From: Episyrphus balteatus
Lineage: Eukaryota > Arthropoda > Insecta > Diptera > Syrphidae
DNA: 64,000 nt
NCBI RefSeq assembly: GCF_945859705.1
Contig: NC_079137.1
Location: forward strand, 30,561,322-30,625,321
Direction: 5' to 3'
A program made the translations under genes and the position numbers. Position 1 is the first letter of the stretch, and each line of letters begins with the position of its first letter. This document shows positions 10,401 to 21,890 of the stretch, in pieces. The notes beneath the pieces are model-generated. The model worked only from the letters and a program-made list of their open reading frames with translations, was not told the DNA's origin and searched no databases.

Positions 10401-13400
10401 GATAGTGGACAGGAAGATGGTGGTGAACTTGATTCCAAATTAGATAGAATACTTAAAGCAATTGAAAAGACTCAGTGTGAAATTCGAAGAACAAAAGAAA
10501 AGATGATGAGAACTTCACCTGCAGTTGTTGAGCATGCAAACGAAAACAATTCCTCAGTTGAAGTTGTTGCTGTAGAACCAGTTCAGCCTGAAGTTGTTGC
10601 ACCGGAAGAACCAGTTCCCGATGAAGTTTTACCACCAGAAACAGTTCCCGGAGATATTTTACCACCAGAACCAGTTCCGATGGAAATGTCTCCAGTAAAT
10701 CCAGTTCAAGAATCTAATCAAGAACCTGAAGAACGACCCGCAACTCCGGCAGAGTGTGTATCGGATTTAGAAAATTCGAACATGAGTCCCATTTTGAAGA
10801 ATGAAACTGAAAGTTGGGCAACTCCAGAGCGTGAAATGAACACGCCAACTCCTCCTCCAACGCCTAATTCAGCTTGGCCTTCTCCCTTTTTTCAGCCGGA
10901 AGATAGTCCAACCGTCTTGCAGGCTGTTTCTGAGCGTGAAAACATCGAAAACATGGAGAAAGAGTGCGAACACGTAAAAGAGCAAACTTCCGAAACAGAG
11001 AAAATGACCAGCTCTTCAGAACTGGATGTGGAAACCATTCAAAATCAAGAGGAATCCACAATGGATATCGAAGAAAAGTCAAAACAAACACCTCCAAACT
11101 CTTCGCCTTTGCAAGTTATGGATTTCAGTCCCATCATTGATGTAGAGAAGAAACTCGATGAAACAACGACGACAGAAGAACGCAGTCAACTAACACCAGA
11201 GATCGACGATGAGGACGAGGAAATCGAAGTGGTAAAGGAACACGTACCACCAGCTGATGGAATCGAAGTAGCTAGTGATGATATATTAATTACCGACCTG
11301 CTGCTTGACCGGCCGATTGAAAAATTCGAAATAATAGAATTTGTTCGATTGTGTGTGAAAGCAGTGTACTCTTTGTGTCTGTATTGCAATCATGCAAGGC
11401 GCATTGCAGTTTGTGGTCATAGCTTGGTCCTCCATCTGCTAGCTCAGCATCGTTTTTCTGCTACAGTCGATTCAATCACAGCAGAAGAACTTCTGCCTTC
11501 GACTATTGTGTCAAAGTTGAAGAGCTTTCTGCCTGACTTGGAAGAGCACTATTTCAATTTAGAGAGTTACTCTACTTGGCCGCCCAAAGAGGACACAACA
11601 TTAATTCGCTGCAACGAGAGGATTTTCGAGTGTTTTCAGTGCAGGTTCTCAACGAGAATGCACAAGGACCTGTATTTGCATAACAGAAAAATGCATCTTA
11701 AAACAGCCATTCTTTGTTTTATGTGCCGGTCGAATTTCTTCAGTTTTAGTGAAATTTTGTGTCACATTTGTCCAGGAACACCAAACAAGGTAACAATGTT
11801 TGACATCAAATTTCGATGCTGTTTGTGCGATGTCGATGGAATACCCTCACCATTCCGACTGATGGTGCATCTGAGGAAAAAGCATTTCGCATGTGACATT
11901 TGTTTGGAGGACTGTCATGTACAAGCTAAGTATGTTTTGCTAATTTTGTAGAGATTTAATAAGGGGTTTGTAATTTTTTTTTTTTTTGTTTATTTTTCTA
12001 GACTCTCCAGTCATGTCTGGAAGCATAAACTTCATCATTTGTGTTATCGGTGTGGAATTGCATATCGCAACAAGATGGACATTACAAAACATCTATTTTG
12101 GAAGCACGGAACTGAAAGCATCATTTGCAAACGATGTCTACAAAAACGCTGGCGTCATGTGTATCACTTTTGTGTGCCTCCTTCGTCGTTTACATGTGAT
12201 GTTTGCAGCTTGTGTTTCTCCAAGGCAATCTATTTAAAAGTCCACCAACGAGAACATACGGGTGACTTCCGGTATCCTTGTACTGAAGATAATTGTGAGG
12301 AGAAATTTGTTTCAAGAAAATTGCTGCTTAAGCATAGCATAAAGCACGGCCCTCCTCCTGAAATCAAGCCCGAAGAAGAGAAAGTAGAAAATGAGGAGAA
12401 TAACAAATCTGAAGCAGAGGTCGAAGTGAAAGAAGAAGAAACTGTCCAGCAAGAAGAGAAACCTTTACCTGTTGAAACAGCTGATGTTAAGGAAGAGGAG
12501 AAAAAGTCTGATGACAAAAAGCCAGAGGAAACCCCTGAAGTTGGCTCAAAACGGAAAAAGAAAAGAAGTCGCAATAAAGAAAGCTTAGAAGATCTGAATT
12601 TGATTGCTCCAAATCTATCGGAGAGCGACAGTAGCGGAGAATCAGATGTTGAAAGACCTAAGACTGATGATAAAGATTCGCTGGTGCCAAATGTTATGCT
12701 TTCACCTCCATCTGAAGAAGAAAAGGATGAAGACAAAATGGAGACAGCTGATAAGGATGCTGGAAAAATCATGGATATTTGGGAGAATTTCAAATCATTC
12801 CAAGCCAGCCAGCAACCGAAAAAAGATGAAGACGATGACGATAAATCATTCACAGAGAGTGAATATCCAACACCGATTCTTCATGTGGCCTCATCGGATC
12901 ATGATTATTGTGCAATGTATAAGGTACGAAATCGAGTTGTAATTGAAGAAAGGAATTCGGAGATTCCAGTTGAACCGGAGCCAGCCGATGTAACGTCAGA
13001 CACTGAAAGTAAAGTTCAAGAACTTATGAAACGAAATGAGTCGATTTCTCCGACTAAAAAGAAAAGGAAATCTACTGGCAGTAATTCGTCTTCAAGTGGT
13101 TCAAGTTCAGATACGAGCTCTAGGTCGAGTTGCTCTTGCAAAACTAATTGTAGTTGTTCAAGTAGCAGCAGTGGATCGGGAAGTAGTTCTAGTTCGGATG
13201 ATAGCGATAGTTCCACGTCGGAAGGACGTCGGCGAATATCTAAAAAGAGAGAAGAAAGAGCTGAACGAAATCGGCTCAAGAGTGAATGTTCCCAGAAGGT
13301 TAGTATTTCTGAGAATGTCGATGTTGGAGAAGCTAATGAAAAGGAGCCTGTCATCCCAGTTGTAATAAAGGAAAAACTGGAGCCTGTTTTCATTGAGACT

Positions 13401-14810
13401 GACTTGGAGACCGCTGAGTCAGAGACAGATGAAGAATTCTATGATGAACATCCTCAAAAACTTGCCTCCGAAATGTTGGCAGAAAAACGACTTCAATTGC
13501 AGGAACAGATGCGCCTCAGTCCATCACACAACTTTGACATAATGGAGAATAGTAGACCATCGACTCCATCACTTCCAGAGGAAATGTTAAAAGAGAAAAA
13601 AGTCAAACTTAAAAAGAAGAAACGTGACCGTAAGTCATCGTGCAAGTCACAAGCAGTTCCACCCATTAAACTGAATTTGTCGATCAACAAAGTGGAGATT
13701 TTAAACAATGAGTCGGTGATTCGAAATCAAACGACAATGCAGGTTCCTGAAGTTGATTTGATTCCTCCATATGATTTGATAGCTTCGCCTGGAGTGGCAG
13801 AGCCGCCAGTTGCCCAACAGCCAGTCTCAGTCTCAACGCCGATTATTCAAAATCACACAGTGAAGCCTGTTCCATTCTTCCATACTCGAATGAGTGAGGG
13901 AAGTAGTTGTTCAGATGCCGATAGTTCCCTTAAAAGATCACAGCGTGCACGACGTCCGAACAAGTTCTATGGTTATACAAGTGACGATGAAAATATGCCA
14001 GGCACTCCATTGATGATCGGAACTAGAACATTCAAACCACAACCGCCCCCGCAGCTAACTTGGAGAAAGGAAGACCTACCAGCTCCTTCGAAGAGTATTC
14101 TTTTGAACAAGCAGCCTCGAACTCCAAAAACGCCCGCTGGTCAAAAAGGTCCAACAAAGAAACGAATGCATCAGAAAACAAACAGTGCAAAAAAGAAACA
14201 GCATCGATTGCCTCCCATACCTACGCTGAAGATTCGGCCTCCGAAATTCAATAAGCCACCGTTTGTGGCAGTTGCTTTGCCTCCACCTCCTCCGCCACCG
14301 GTTGCAACAAATCAATCATATTCTTCAAGTCGAGATGAATCGGATGATACTGATAGCAGTGATGAGGATTTAGAACTTCCAGCAGCAAACACTGTGCCAG
14401 CGGCATCAGTTGTCCCAACGTGGAATCCGACTCCTGCACCAATGGTTACAGAAGCACCAGCACCACCCCCTCCACCACCTCAAGCAACGGTGTTCAATCA
14501 AAAGATTCCGCCAGCTTTGCTGCCCAATCCTGATTTTGCCACCATTCAGTATTTCAAGCGTAACAACATACGCTATCCAATAGCACCGCCAGCTGGTGCG
14601 AGACAGCCGCGTGATGGAGAGAGTGTCTATTGCTATTGTCGATGTCCTTATGATGAAGTTAGCGAAATGATTGCATGTGACGGAGAAAATTGCTTGATCG
14701 AATGGTTCCATTTCGAGTGTGTGGGGATAATGGTTGCACCACAAGGCAAGTGGTTCTGCGCCGAATGTCGGCCAAAATATTCCAATGAACTGTATCCGCA
14801 ACTGTCGTAA
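7476..14810 (+). CDS. MESR4: MESR4-like C2H2 and PHD zinc-finger protein
   Basis: This is a nuclear chromatin or transcription factor. Two coding exons, 7476-11929 and 12002-14810, are joined across a 72-bp GT-AG intron in matching phase (AA|A gives Lys), for about 2420 aa. The N-terminus is acidic with an 8-residue repeat (about aa 63-171). C2H2-type fingers lie near aa 535 and 611-700, with a dense run at about 1296-1600 that crosses the splice junction. Long acidic, Pro-rich and Ser-rich (about 1844-1890) linkers follow. A C4HC3 PHD finger of ING type (about 2359-2410) ends the protein. Many C2H2 fingers plus a single C-terminal PHD finger is the known layout of Drosophila MESR4 (roughly 2170 aa, from memory). 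The start ATG lies 16 bp after a splice acceptor. The family name rests on architecture; an alignment would settle it. Confidence 0.85.
7664..7990 (+). repeat. Coding 24-bp minisatellite in MESR4
   Basis: About thirteen imperfect copies of a 24-bp unit encode an 8-residue repeat of the type TDQQNEET, all in frame. It makes a glutamine- and glutamate-rich tract in the disordered N-terminus. The complementary strand is open across the array only because of this periodicity. Confidence 0.85.
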
Positions 14811-15774
14811 TGTAAATCTATAATATGGGGACAGATTTTGAGGTGAGTTAAAAGTGTATTAAATATTTGCAAATATCTTTTTTATTTTTATTGCGGGGAA
14901 TATCCTTAACTGCGAGCGTTAGGATTTAAGGGGAAAATATCAAAAAGGAGATAGTTGGAGATTGAAGTTATGTACATTTGTACATATCGCTGCGGAAAAC
15001 AACATTGTTCTTAATTTGAAATTAAAAATCGCCATAGTAAGATTCGGCCATCGTTTTTTGAAAAAAAAAAGTTCATATTTGTTATCTGCGATTGGTTGAT
15101 GTGTTTGTTGGACATTTCTCCTTTATTTCGAAGTTCTATGCACTTAAACCTCTTTCATTTGTTGCAGGTATACACAATACATTTTATGTAAAATATTTGT
15201 ACAAACTAATCGTTTTCTTTTTATTTTTTTTATTTATTTTTTTTTTAACTTACATATTTTATTGAAATCATCTGTTGTGTTCTAGAAAGGGGATTAGTCT
15301 ACTACAAAAAATCATTGATAATGTTGATAAATTCGGCTTGCATTTACATATATTGTATGTCTAATAGGTCAAAGCCTCCAAGAATATCATTGTCATGAAA
15401 AAAGCGCATATCTGCTTACCCCATTTTGACATGGCGGTAAATTGTAGGTAACTTCCATTCTAGCAAATTAATTACACGGACACAAAAATTGTTGATAGTT
15501 GTTAGTCACTAGGCCTTGCTCTTTGATGGGTGCCGTAAGTATGACATGAAGAAAAAACCAATGAAAAAAAATGAAATGTATGTTTAATTTTTGCAATTAG
15601 ACAAGAACAAATAGTCTTTTTTTACCTTTATTTAGGGAATACATAACAAGATTTTCATAGTTTTTATTTTTTATTACTTGAAAACAAAAAGTTTAACGCG
15701 AAAGTCGGCGTTGTTCTTGTAGTAGGTCTCCAGAGGACTTCCACAAAAACTTGTCTTGCGGTTTAGATAGATAT
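14811..15774 (+). other. 3' flank of the MESR4-like gene
   Basis: It begins at the TAA stop and presumably holds the 3' UTR. I did not find a convincing AATAAA before the retrotransposon, although ATTAAA occurs at about 14860. No other gene is seen. Confidence 0.4.
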
Positions 15775-15995
15775 TGTTGAAATTCTTCGTTTATTCTTAA
15801 ACGGTCTGAAAGTAATTCTACCGAAATAAATAATCGAGACTTATAAGGAAAAATGTATATTCAACATGAGAAAATATTTTGAACTAACAATTATTAAAAT
15901 CGTTACTACGATAAGTTTCAAACAAAATCAAATGAGTTTTTAACAAAACAAAACAGAACAAGTAATTATATCAAATTAAAGTATAATATTCAACA
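15775..15995 (-). repeat. 3' LTR of the copia-type element
   Basis: This 221-bp repeat matches 20094-20314 base for base by eye. Its first six bases on the coding strand, TGTTGA, supply the last Cys codon and the stop codon of the polyprotein. AT-rich sequence within it could hold the polyadenylation signal. Confidence 0.93.
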
Positions 15996-18900
15996 CTCCC
16001 ACTTTTTGTCAAAAACTCCCATTAATGTTCGTAAGAACTGAAAACGTTGTTTTGGTAACGCCTTCGTCAAAATGTCAGCAATCATTTCAGTTGTTGATAC
16101 ATATAGCAAATTGAAACAACCTTCTTCGAATTTTTCCCGAATGAAGTGATATCTGACATCAATATGCTTACTTCTTCGATGAAATTCTGGATTCTTAATT
16201 AATTGAATCGCACTCATATTATCCATATAAAATGTTGTAGCTTTCTTAATTTTGCTTGGCACCAACTCTTCGAACAATTGTTGTAACCAGACTAGCTCCT
16301 TGATTGCTTCAGAGGCTGCTACATACTCAGACTCTGTTGTAGATAATGACACACATTTCTGTCTTGTACTGCTCCAACTGATAATGCCATCATTATATTT
16401 GAAAACAAACCCTGATGTAGATTTTCTTGTGTCAATATCCCCAGCATAATCAGCATCGCTGAATCCACATAACTGATGAACGCCATTTGCTTTGTACAGA
16501 ATGCCATAATTGACTGTACCCTTTATATATTTCAGAATGCGCTTTAAAGCATTCTCGTGAACCACCAATGGCTGCTCCATGTATCGACTTGCATTCCCAA
16601 TTGCATAACTGATATCTGGTCTTGTAGCAACTGCCAAATACATAAGACTTCCAATTAGTTGTCGATATGGAAAGTTACTTGGTTCTGATTCCTCAAAATT
16701 TGTTAGTAGTTGGTTTGGATCACTTGGCACAGAAACTGGATTGCAACTCTTAAAATGGAATCGTTCTAAAATCTTATTGGCATAAGCTGTTTGATGCATA
16801 AATATGGAACCATCTGCTTGTTTGTCGATCTCAAAACCAAGAAAATAACCCACTTGCATTTGTTTAATTTCGAAGTGTTCTTGCAAATGTTTTATAACTG
16901 CTTCTACTTTCACTTGATCGTCCCCAGCCACAATTCCATCATCCACATAGATTGCCATCATTAATGTTTTTCCATTTTGACTACTTACAAACACACAGGA
17001 ATCGGAATCACAAGTTCGAAAACCAAATTGATTGATGAATGATTTAAATTTTCTGTTCCAACATCTTGATGCTTGCTTCAGCCCGTACAAACTTTTCTGC
17101 AGTCTGCAAACTCGCCCACTGTTATCATTGAAACCAACTGGTTGTTCCATGAAAACAGTTTCTTCCAGATCGCCATTCAGAAAAGCCGTTTTAACATCGA
17201 ACTGCTTCATGAACATCTTCTTCTCAGCAGCAATGGCCAGAATTGCACGCAAGGATGTGAAACGAACCACTGGACTAAACGTTTCTAAATAATCGATACC
17301 ATATTCTTGATTAAATCCACGACATACCAGTCGTGCCTTGAAACGTTCGATTGAATCGTCCGGATTCCTCTTCACCTTGAAAACCCATTTGTTGTCAATT
17401 ACCTTTTGGTTGCTTGGCTTTTCAACTAAATTCCAGGTTTGATTTTGCATAAGTGAATCAAATTCTTCCTTCATCGCTTTCAGCCATTTCACGCTTTCTT
17501 TCGATTGTACAGCTTCTTCATACGACTTCGGCTCTTCACTGATCGCCAATAAAGCCATCGCCATGGAAGCACCTTCTGGACGATTTCGCAAGCGTTTTTC
17601 TAAAATGTTGGCTGTATCTATTCTTGCTTCTGGAATGGGTTGACTTGGAACTTTTCTTGTTGTCTGCTGGCTTTCAGGTATAAAATCAATTTGAACATCT
17701 TCAGCATCTTCATAACTGGACACATTATCGACATTTGTTTCTTCGAGAATATAATCTTCTTCGATAATGGTAGCTATGGATGATTCTTCTACCAAAAACC
17801 TTACATCACGAACCACTGAGACACAATTGGAAGCATCAATGACACGAATACCTTTCTGACTTTCATCGTATCCAACAAAGATACATTTTCTTGACTTTGG
17901 ATCTAACTTTCTTCGCTGTTGCTTTGGAATGTGAACATAGACCTCTGAACCAAAGACACGAAAATGATCAAATTCTGCCCGCTTGTTATACCAGAGTTCG
18001 TATGGCGTCTTATCTTTAACAGTACTAGTTCCTGTTCGGTTTAAGATAAAAACTGCCGTTTGTACTGCTTCCGCCCAAAGTTTTGGATTAAGTCCTTTGG
18101 CATATATCATCGACCGTGCAGATTCCATGATGGTTCGGTTTTCACGCTCGACACACCCATTTTGTTCTGGAGTGTAAGCAATGGATCGACGGTGATGAAT
18201 CCCATTTTCTTCCAGTAACTGCTTGAAGGCAATATTTACAAATTCTAGCCCATTATCTGTTTGAAGAATCTTGATAGGATGACCACACTGTTTTTCAGCT
18301 ATCTTCAAGACTATTTTAAACTTTTCAAGAGCTTCTGATTTGTTTTTAAGGAAATATACAAAACGAAGTTTTGAAAAATCGTCCTTAAAAAGTATAAAAT
18401 ATCTTGAGCCTCCAAACGAAGCTTCTTCCATTGGCCCGCATATATCGGCATGAATGATTTCACCACAGCTTAGAGATCTGTCTGGTCGCAATTTGAAGCT
18501 TAGCCGATGTTGTTTACCATATGCACAGCCATCACAGTCAAAATTTCCATCAATGAATCCAATGTTGTTATTTTTCAAAATACTTCGTACATGGGGCAAG
18601 TTTTGATGACCTAGACGTTCATGCCAAATGCGCAAATTGTCTCTTTTCATAGCCACCATTGATTTGTCGGTTGATGGTTCTATTACTCTGAAAAGCATCT
18701 GAAACATACCACCTTTTCTTGCTCCCACTGCTACAACATTTTCGCCATCCAATAGCTTAAAAGAATTTTTGTCAGAGCAGCTTGTGTGACCGTTATCCAT
18801 GGCTTTAGTCGATGAGAACAAATTCGCAAATAAAGTTGGTGCATACAAAACATTTTGGATTCTTTTCTCTATCCAATCAACTCCATTGTAAGACAAAACC

Positions 18901-19877
18901 TTTAAATCGCCTCGCCCAACAGCTAACATCGTTTTTCCATCACCAAGGACAACACTGATTGGAACATCCAATTCTGTAAACGTCATAAACCAATCACGAC
19001 GTTTACACATGTGGTTAGTAGCACCTGAATCTACGAACCAGGCATCACATTCTCTCAAGGATTGCACAATGTTGCTGAAAAAAGCTTTATCATCACATGG
19101 TTGTGTATGTACCTTGCAATCACGTTTCCAGTGTCCAGTTAGACCACACTTGAAACATTTACCAGGTCGCTTTGGCTTGTCTTTCTTTTTGAAATTTGTG
19201 AAATTTTTCTTCTTGATTGTACCAGTATTTCGCTTTGCCAGTAGAGCTTCACTCGTTCCAACTTCTTCTTTCAAATTAATATTTTCAACACCAAGGCGAC
19301 TTTTCTCTACTAAGAGCCGATTTGTCAAGTTAATAATCGTTTGATGTTCCTTGGCTGTTGAATCCCATGCCGTAGAAAAATGTCGGTAGTCCGATGGCAA
19401 TGTCATTAGTATTTTTGTTATCAACATACTATTGTCAATAGTGACACCTGCTACCTTCAATTTTTGCACCAAATTTTCTAAAGTTGAAATGTGAGTGGCA
19501 ATATCATGAGTTGGATTTTTCTGATACAAGTAATATTGTTCTTCTAAAAGATGCTTAGCTGAATCATTGGTTTGCTCATAAATTGAATGAAGCTTGTCCC
19601 ACATTTCTTTCGATGTGGAATAGTTACACAAATGAATGAGAACCTTGGACCCACAAGAATTCACAATAACTTTCTGAGCTTTAGCATCCGTTCTTAGCCA
19701 TGCTGCCAAAAGGATAGCATCAGTTGGCTTTTGTGACGTTCCATTTACAACGTCATACAATTCCAAGGCCATAAGATTAACCCGGACTTGAAATTTCCAC
19801 ATCATCCATTGGGATGGATTAGTAAATTTTTCAATAGTTGAAATATCCTTTTCCATAACTTCTCGAATATTCTGCAA
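15990..19877 (-). CDS. copia-type Gag-Pol polyprotein
   Basis: A single 1295-aa ORF carries out the retrotransposon cycle. An N-terminal Gag-like region ends in a CCHC zinc knuckle (CFKCGLTGHWKRDC, aa 241-254). The aspartic protease motif DSG is at 283-285. The integrase HHCC finger is at about 419-453, with the catalytic acids at about D478, D541 and E577. Reverse transcriptase spans about 805-1050 with YVDD at 977-980, and a C-terminal RNase H follows. Gag and Pol share one frame with no frameshift, as in several insect copia-group elements. The stop lies within the LTR. No disabling change was seen. Confidence 0.95.
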   Translation of the reverse strand: MQNIREVMEKDISTIEKFTNPSQWMMWKFQVRVNLMALELYDVVNGTSQKPTDAILLAAWLRTDAKAQKVIVNSCGSKVLIHLCNYSTSKEMWDKLHSIYEQTNDSAKHLLEEQYYLYQKNPTHDIATHISTLENLVQKLKVAGVTIDNSMLITKILMTLPSDYRHFSTAWDSTAKEHQTIINLTNRLLVEKSRLGVENINLKEEVGTSEALLAKRNTGTIKKKNFTNFKKKDKPKRPGKCFKCGLTGHWKRDCKVHTQPCDDKAFFSNIVQSLRECDAWFVDSGATNHMCKRRDWFMTFTELDVPISVVLGDGKTMLAVGRGDLKVLSYNGVDWIEKRIQNVLYAPTLFANLFSSTKAMDNGHTSCSDKNSFKLLDGENVVAVGARKGGMFQMLFRVIEPSTDKSMVAMKRDNLRIWHERLGHQNLPHVRSILKNNNIGFIDGNFDCDGCAYGKQHRLSFKLRPDRSLSCGEIIHADICGPMEEASFGGSRYFILFKDDFSKLRFVYFLKNKSEALEKFKIVLKIAEKQCGHPIKILQTDNGLEFVNIAFKQLLEENGIHHRRSIAYTPEQNGCVERENRTIMESARSMIYAKGLNPKLWAEAVQTAVFILNRTGTSTVKDKTPYELWYNKRAEFDHFRVFGSEVYVHIPKQQRRKLDPKSRKCIFVGYDESQKGIRVIDASNCVSVVRDVRFLVEESSIATIIEEDYILEETNVDNVSSYEDAEDVQIDFIPESQQTTRKVPSQPIPEARIDTANILEKRLRNRPEGASMAMALLAISEEPKSYEEAVQSKESVKWLKAMKEEFDSLMQNQTWNLVEKPSNQKVIDNKWVFKVKRNPDDSIERFKARLVCRGFNQEYGIDYLETFSPVVRFTSLRAILAIAAEKKMFMKQFDVKTAFLNGDLEETVFMEQPVGFNDNSGRVCRLQKSLYGLKQASRCWNRKFKSFINQFGFRTCDSDSCVFVSSQNGKTLMMAIYVDDGIVAGDDQVKVEAVIKHLQEHFEIKQMQVGYFLGFEIDKQADGSIFMHQTAYANKILERFHFKSCNPVSVPSDPNQLLTNFEESEPSNFPYRQLIGSLMYLAVATRPDISYAIGNASRYMEQPLVVHENALKRILKYIKGTVNYGILYKANGVHQLCGFSDADYAGDIDTRKSTSGFVFKYNDGIISWSSTRQKCVSLSTTESEYVAASEAIKELVWLQQLFEELVPSKIKKATTFYMDNMSAIQLIKNPEFHRRSKHIDVRYHFIREKFEEGCFNLLYVSTTEMIADILTKALPKQRFQFLRTLMGVFDKKWEC
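15996..16007 (-). other. Polypurine tract
   Basis: On the minus strand AAAAAGTGGGAG lies immediately before the 3' LTR. This is the expected plus-strand priming site. It also encodes the last residues before the LTR, so coding and priming functions overlap. Confidence 0.8.
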
Positions 19878-20078
19878 CAGTTTGCTCTCTCAAATTTAGT
19901 TGATGCTTCTCGAAGTATTTCCAGCAATTATCCGAAAAAAAATTTTCAATTGCAAATACTGATTACGTAATTCTTCTTGAAATTCGTTCGTTCTTAAACG
20001 ACCAATTACGTAATCGCTCGAAAAAAAACTTTCACCAAAAAATGTTGCAAATTTATTTCTTCTTACTTTCGGCGTACA

Positions 20079-20093
20079 ACTGGGCCCATAACC
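20079..20093 (-). other. Primer binding site, internal to initiator tRNA-Met
   Basis: Directly inside the 5' LTR the coding strand reads GGTTATGGGCCCAGT. It is complementary to the anticodon stem-loop of initiator tRNA-Met (…GGGCCCATAACC…) and not to a tRNA 3' end. Drosophila copia is known to prime from a half-molecule of this tRNA, so the same mechanism is inferred. Confidence 0.85.
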
Positions 20094-20314
20094 TGTTGAA
20101 ATTCTTCGTTTATTCTTAAACGGTCTGAAAGTAATTCTACCGAAATAAATAATCGAGACTTATAAGGAAAAATGTATATTCAACATGAGAAAATATTTTG
20201 AACTAACAATTATTAAAATCGTTACTACGATAAGTTTCAAACAAAATCAAATGAGTTTTTAACAAAACAAAACAGAACAAGTAATTATATCAAATTAAAG
20301 TATAATATTCAACA
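20094..20314 (-). repeat. 5' LTR of the copia-type element
   Basis: The 221-bp LTR holds the element's promoter by analogy with the family. It is followed on the minus strand by a 216-bp untranslated leader (19878-20093) and then the ORF. The flanking GATAT at 20315-20319 matches that at 15770-15774. Confidence 0.93.
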
Positions 20315-20319
20315 GATAT

Positions 20320-20660
20320 CTCTGATCCAAATTATCAGAAATAAAAAAAAAACAAGAGATTCATTTTTGGGATAGGAGAATAAAGTTAATGATCGATTGA
20401 ACTGTAAAAATTTTGATTTTAACAAAATGGCGGCTTTCCAAAGAAAGAAATCGTTTTTTCCCTTTAAGTGGCTTAAAAAATTACTTTACAAATACGCTAA
20501 TTTCTGTGAAACTATTTTCCGGATCAATGTGAAATTTTCGGATAATATTCTTAAATGTACAGGTACATTCAAAATATGTAAAAAGACAAAAATCAAATTT
20601 TTTCAAGATTACAATTGGATATAAACGCTTAATTTAAATTATAAGCAAGTCTTAAGTTTA
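20320..20660. other. Intergenic stretch between two retroelements
   Basis: AT-rich, no recognisable gene. A 75-residue ORF here (20397-20624) is Lys/Phe-rich and looks random. Confidence 0.4.
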
Positions 20661-21882
20661 TAGTCAACGAACTGCTGCTAGACCTAGAGGGAGAAGGTTT
20701 TAAGGTTATCGCCTACGCGGATGATGTGGCAATTGCCGTATCGGGCAAATACCCACAGACACTTGCAGAACTTCTACAAACAGCTTTAAACAAGCTAATT
20801 CACTGGGCTAGAGGATGTGGATTGGATATTAATCACCACAAAACGGAACTTGTCCTCTTCACGAGGAAATACAAGATTCCAGACTTCAAACTCCCTACAA
20901 TTAAAGAGGTAACACTTACTCCATCCGATCAAGCTAAATATCTAGGACTCATTTTTGATAAAAAACTGACCTGGAAGCGGTATAATTTCTGAAAAACTGA
21001 ATCTCAGTCTCTTCTTCCGCTTACCAGACCAATGTAGCGTGTTCCAAGCAGAAATTCTGGCGATTAAGGAGGTTCTCTCTTGGCTCAGAGAAAACGTAAT
21101 ATCCAACACGGATATTCGGATCTTCTCGGACAGCCAAGCAGCCATTAAATCTCTTGCCTCTGTCTCTACAAACTCAATCACGGTCCTCGACTGTCAAACA
21201 TCTCTAAGGGAGATGTCTGAGCAGTTTAACATTCACCTCGTATGGGTGCCGGGACATATAGACATCCCAGGCAACTGCAGGGCAGACGAACTTGCCAAAC
21301 TAGGAACAATTACTCCTCTTCAACCAGAAAGGAACAATATAGGAACACCTATCGCTACATGTAAACTTATGCTAAAGCAGGACGCTTTAAAGAAAACCAA
21401 CCTCAGATGGACTCAGAGTAATACTTGCCTAGCTACTAAACAAATATGGCCTTGTATAAACTTGAAACGTTCAAAGGGTTTGTTAAATTTAAACAGAATG
21501 CATATTAGCTCCACCAAAGGTGTCCTTACAGGACACTGTCTAATAGGTAGACACGCAAAAAGAATGGGCGTGTTCTCCAACGATTTCTGCAGAAGCTGCA
21601 TGGATGAAGAAGAAGAGGAAACTGTTCAACATCTTCTGTGCACCTGCCCTGCTCTCTCTAATAGAAGAAAACTCCATCTAGGAGAATTCCTCTACGAATA
21701 CACTAGCGATCTAGTGAAAACGGACGTTAAAAGTCTATCTTCATTCATAAGAAGCACCGAGTGGTTCGGCTAGTGAGTTCCAACTTGCTAGTCTTTTGTG
21801 GTATCACAATGGATCCATAAGGGTCTAAGTGTGTCGGGTAATTTGCCTGACAGCCACCACTACCTAACCTAACCTAAGTTCC
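20661..21882 (+). mobile_element. 5'-truncated, internally deleted I/LOA-type non-LTR retrotransposon
   Basis: A reverse transcriptase fragment with YADD is followed by an RNase H domain, an order seen in I-, LOA- and related clades that carry RNase H. The 3' end finishes in three CCTAA units (21863-21877). TAAGTTTA occurs just before (20653-20660) and just after (21883-21890), a likely target duplication from target-primed insertion. The 5' part of the element, including the endonuclease, is missing. Confidence 0.75.
20663..21773 (+). pseudogene. Broken RT and RNase H ORF2 of the I/LOA-type element
   Basis: 20663-20992 encodes the RT palm with YADDVAIAV and downstream LGLIFDKKLTW, then hits a stop. 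21039-21773 (open from about 21000) encodes RNase H with DSQAAIKSL and VPGHIDIPGNCRADELAK, followed by the C-terminal region with a Cys/His cluster near CRSCMDEEEEETVQHLLC. The RT thumb and connecting region between them are deleted at about 20985-21000, with a frame change. It is non-functional. Confidence 0.8.
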
Positions 21883-21890
21883 TAAGTTTA

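Larger units (their letters stand above)
15775..20314 (-). mobile_element. Full-length copia-type LTR retrotransposon
   Basis: The element is 4540 bp on the minus strand. It is bounded by two 221-bp LTRs that look identical, each starting TGTTGA and ending TCAACA. It is flanked by the 5-bp target duplication GATAT on both sides. It contains a primer binding site, a polypurine tract and one uninterrupted polyprotein ORF. Ty1/copia elements make 4-5 bp duplications and encode integrase before reverse transcriptase, as here. Identical LTRs and an open ORF indicate a very recent insertion that may still be active. Confidence 0.95.

Noticed and set aside
12230..12853. 207-aa reverse ORF opposite MESR4 exon 2
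   Set aside because: Ser-rich shadow of the acidic, Glu/Asp/Lys-rich coding strand.
21862..21877. Interstitial telomere sequence
   Set aside because: Only three CCTAA units, located exactly at the 3' end of a non-LTR element, and flies lack TTAGG telomeres.
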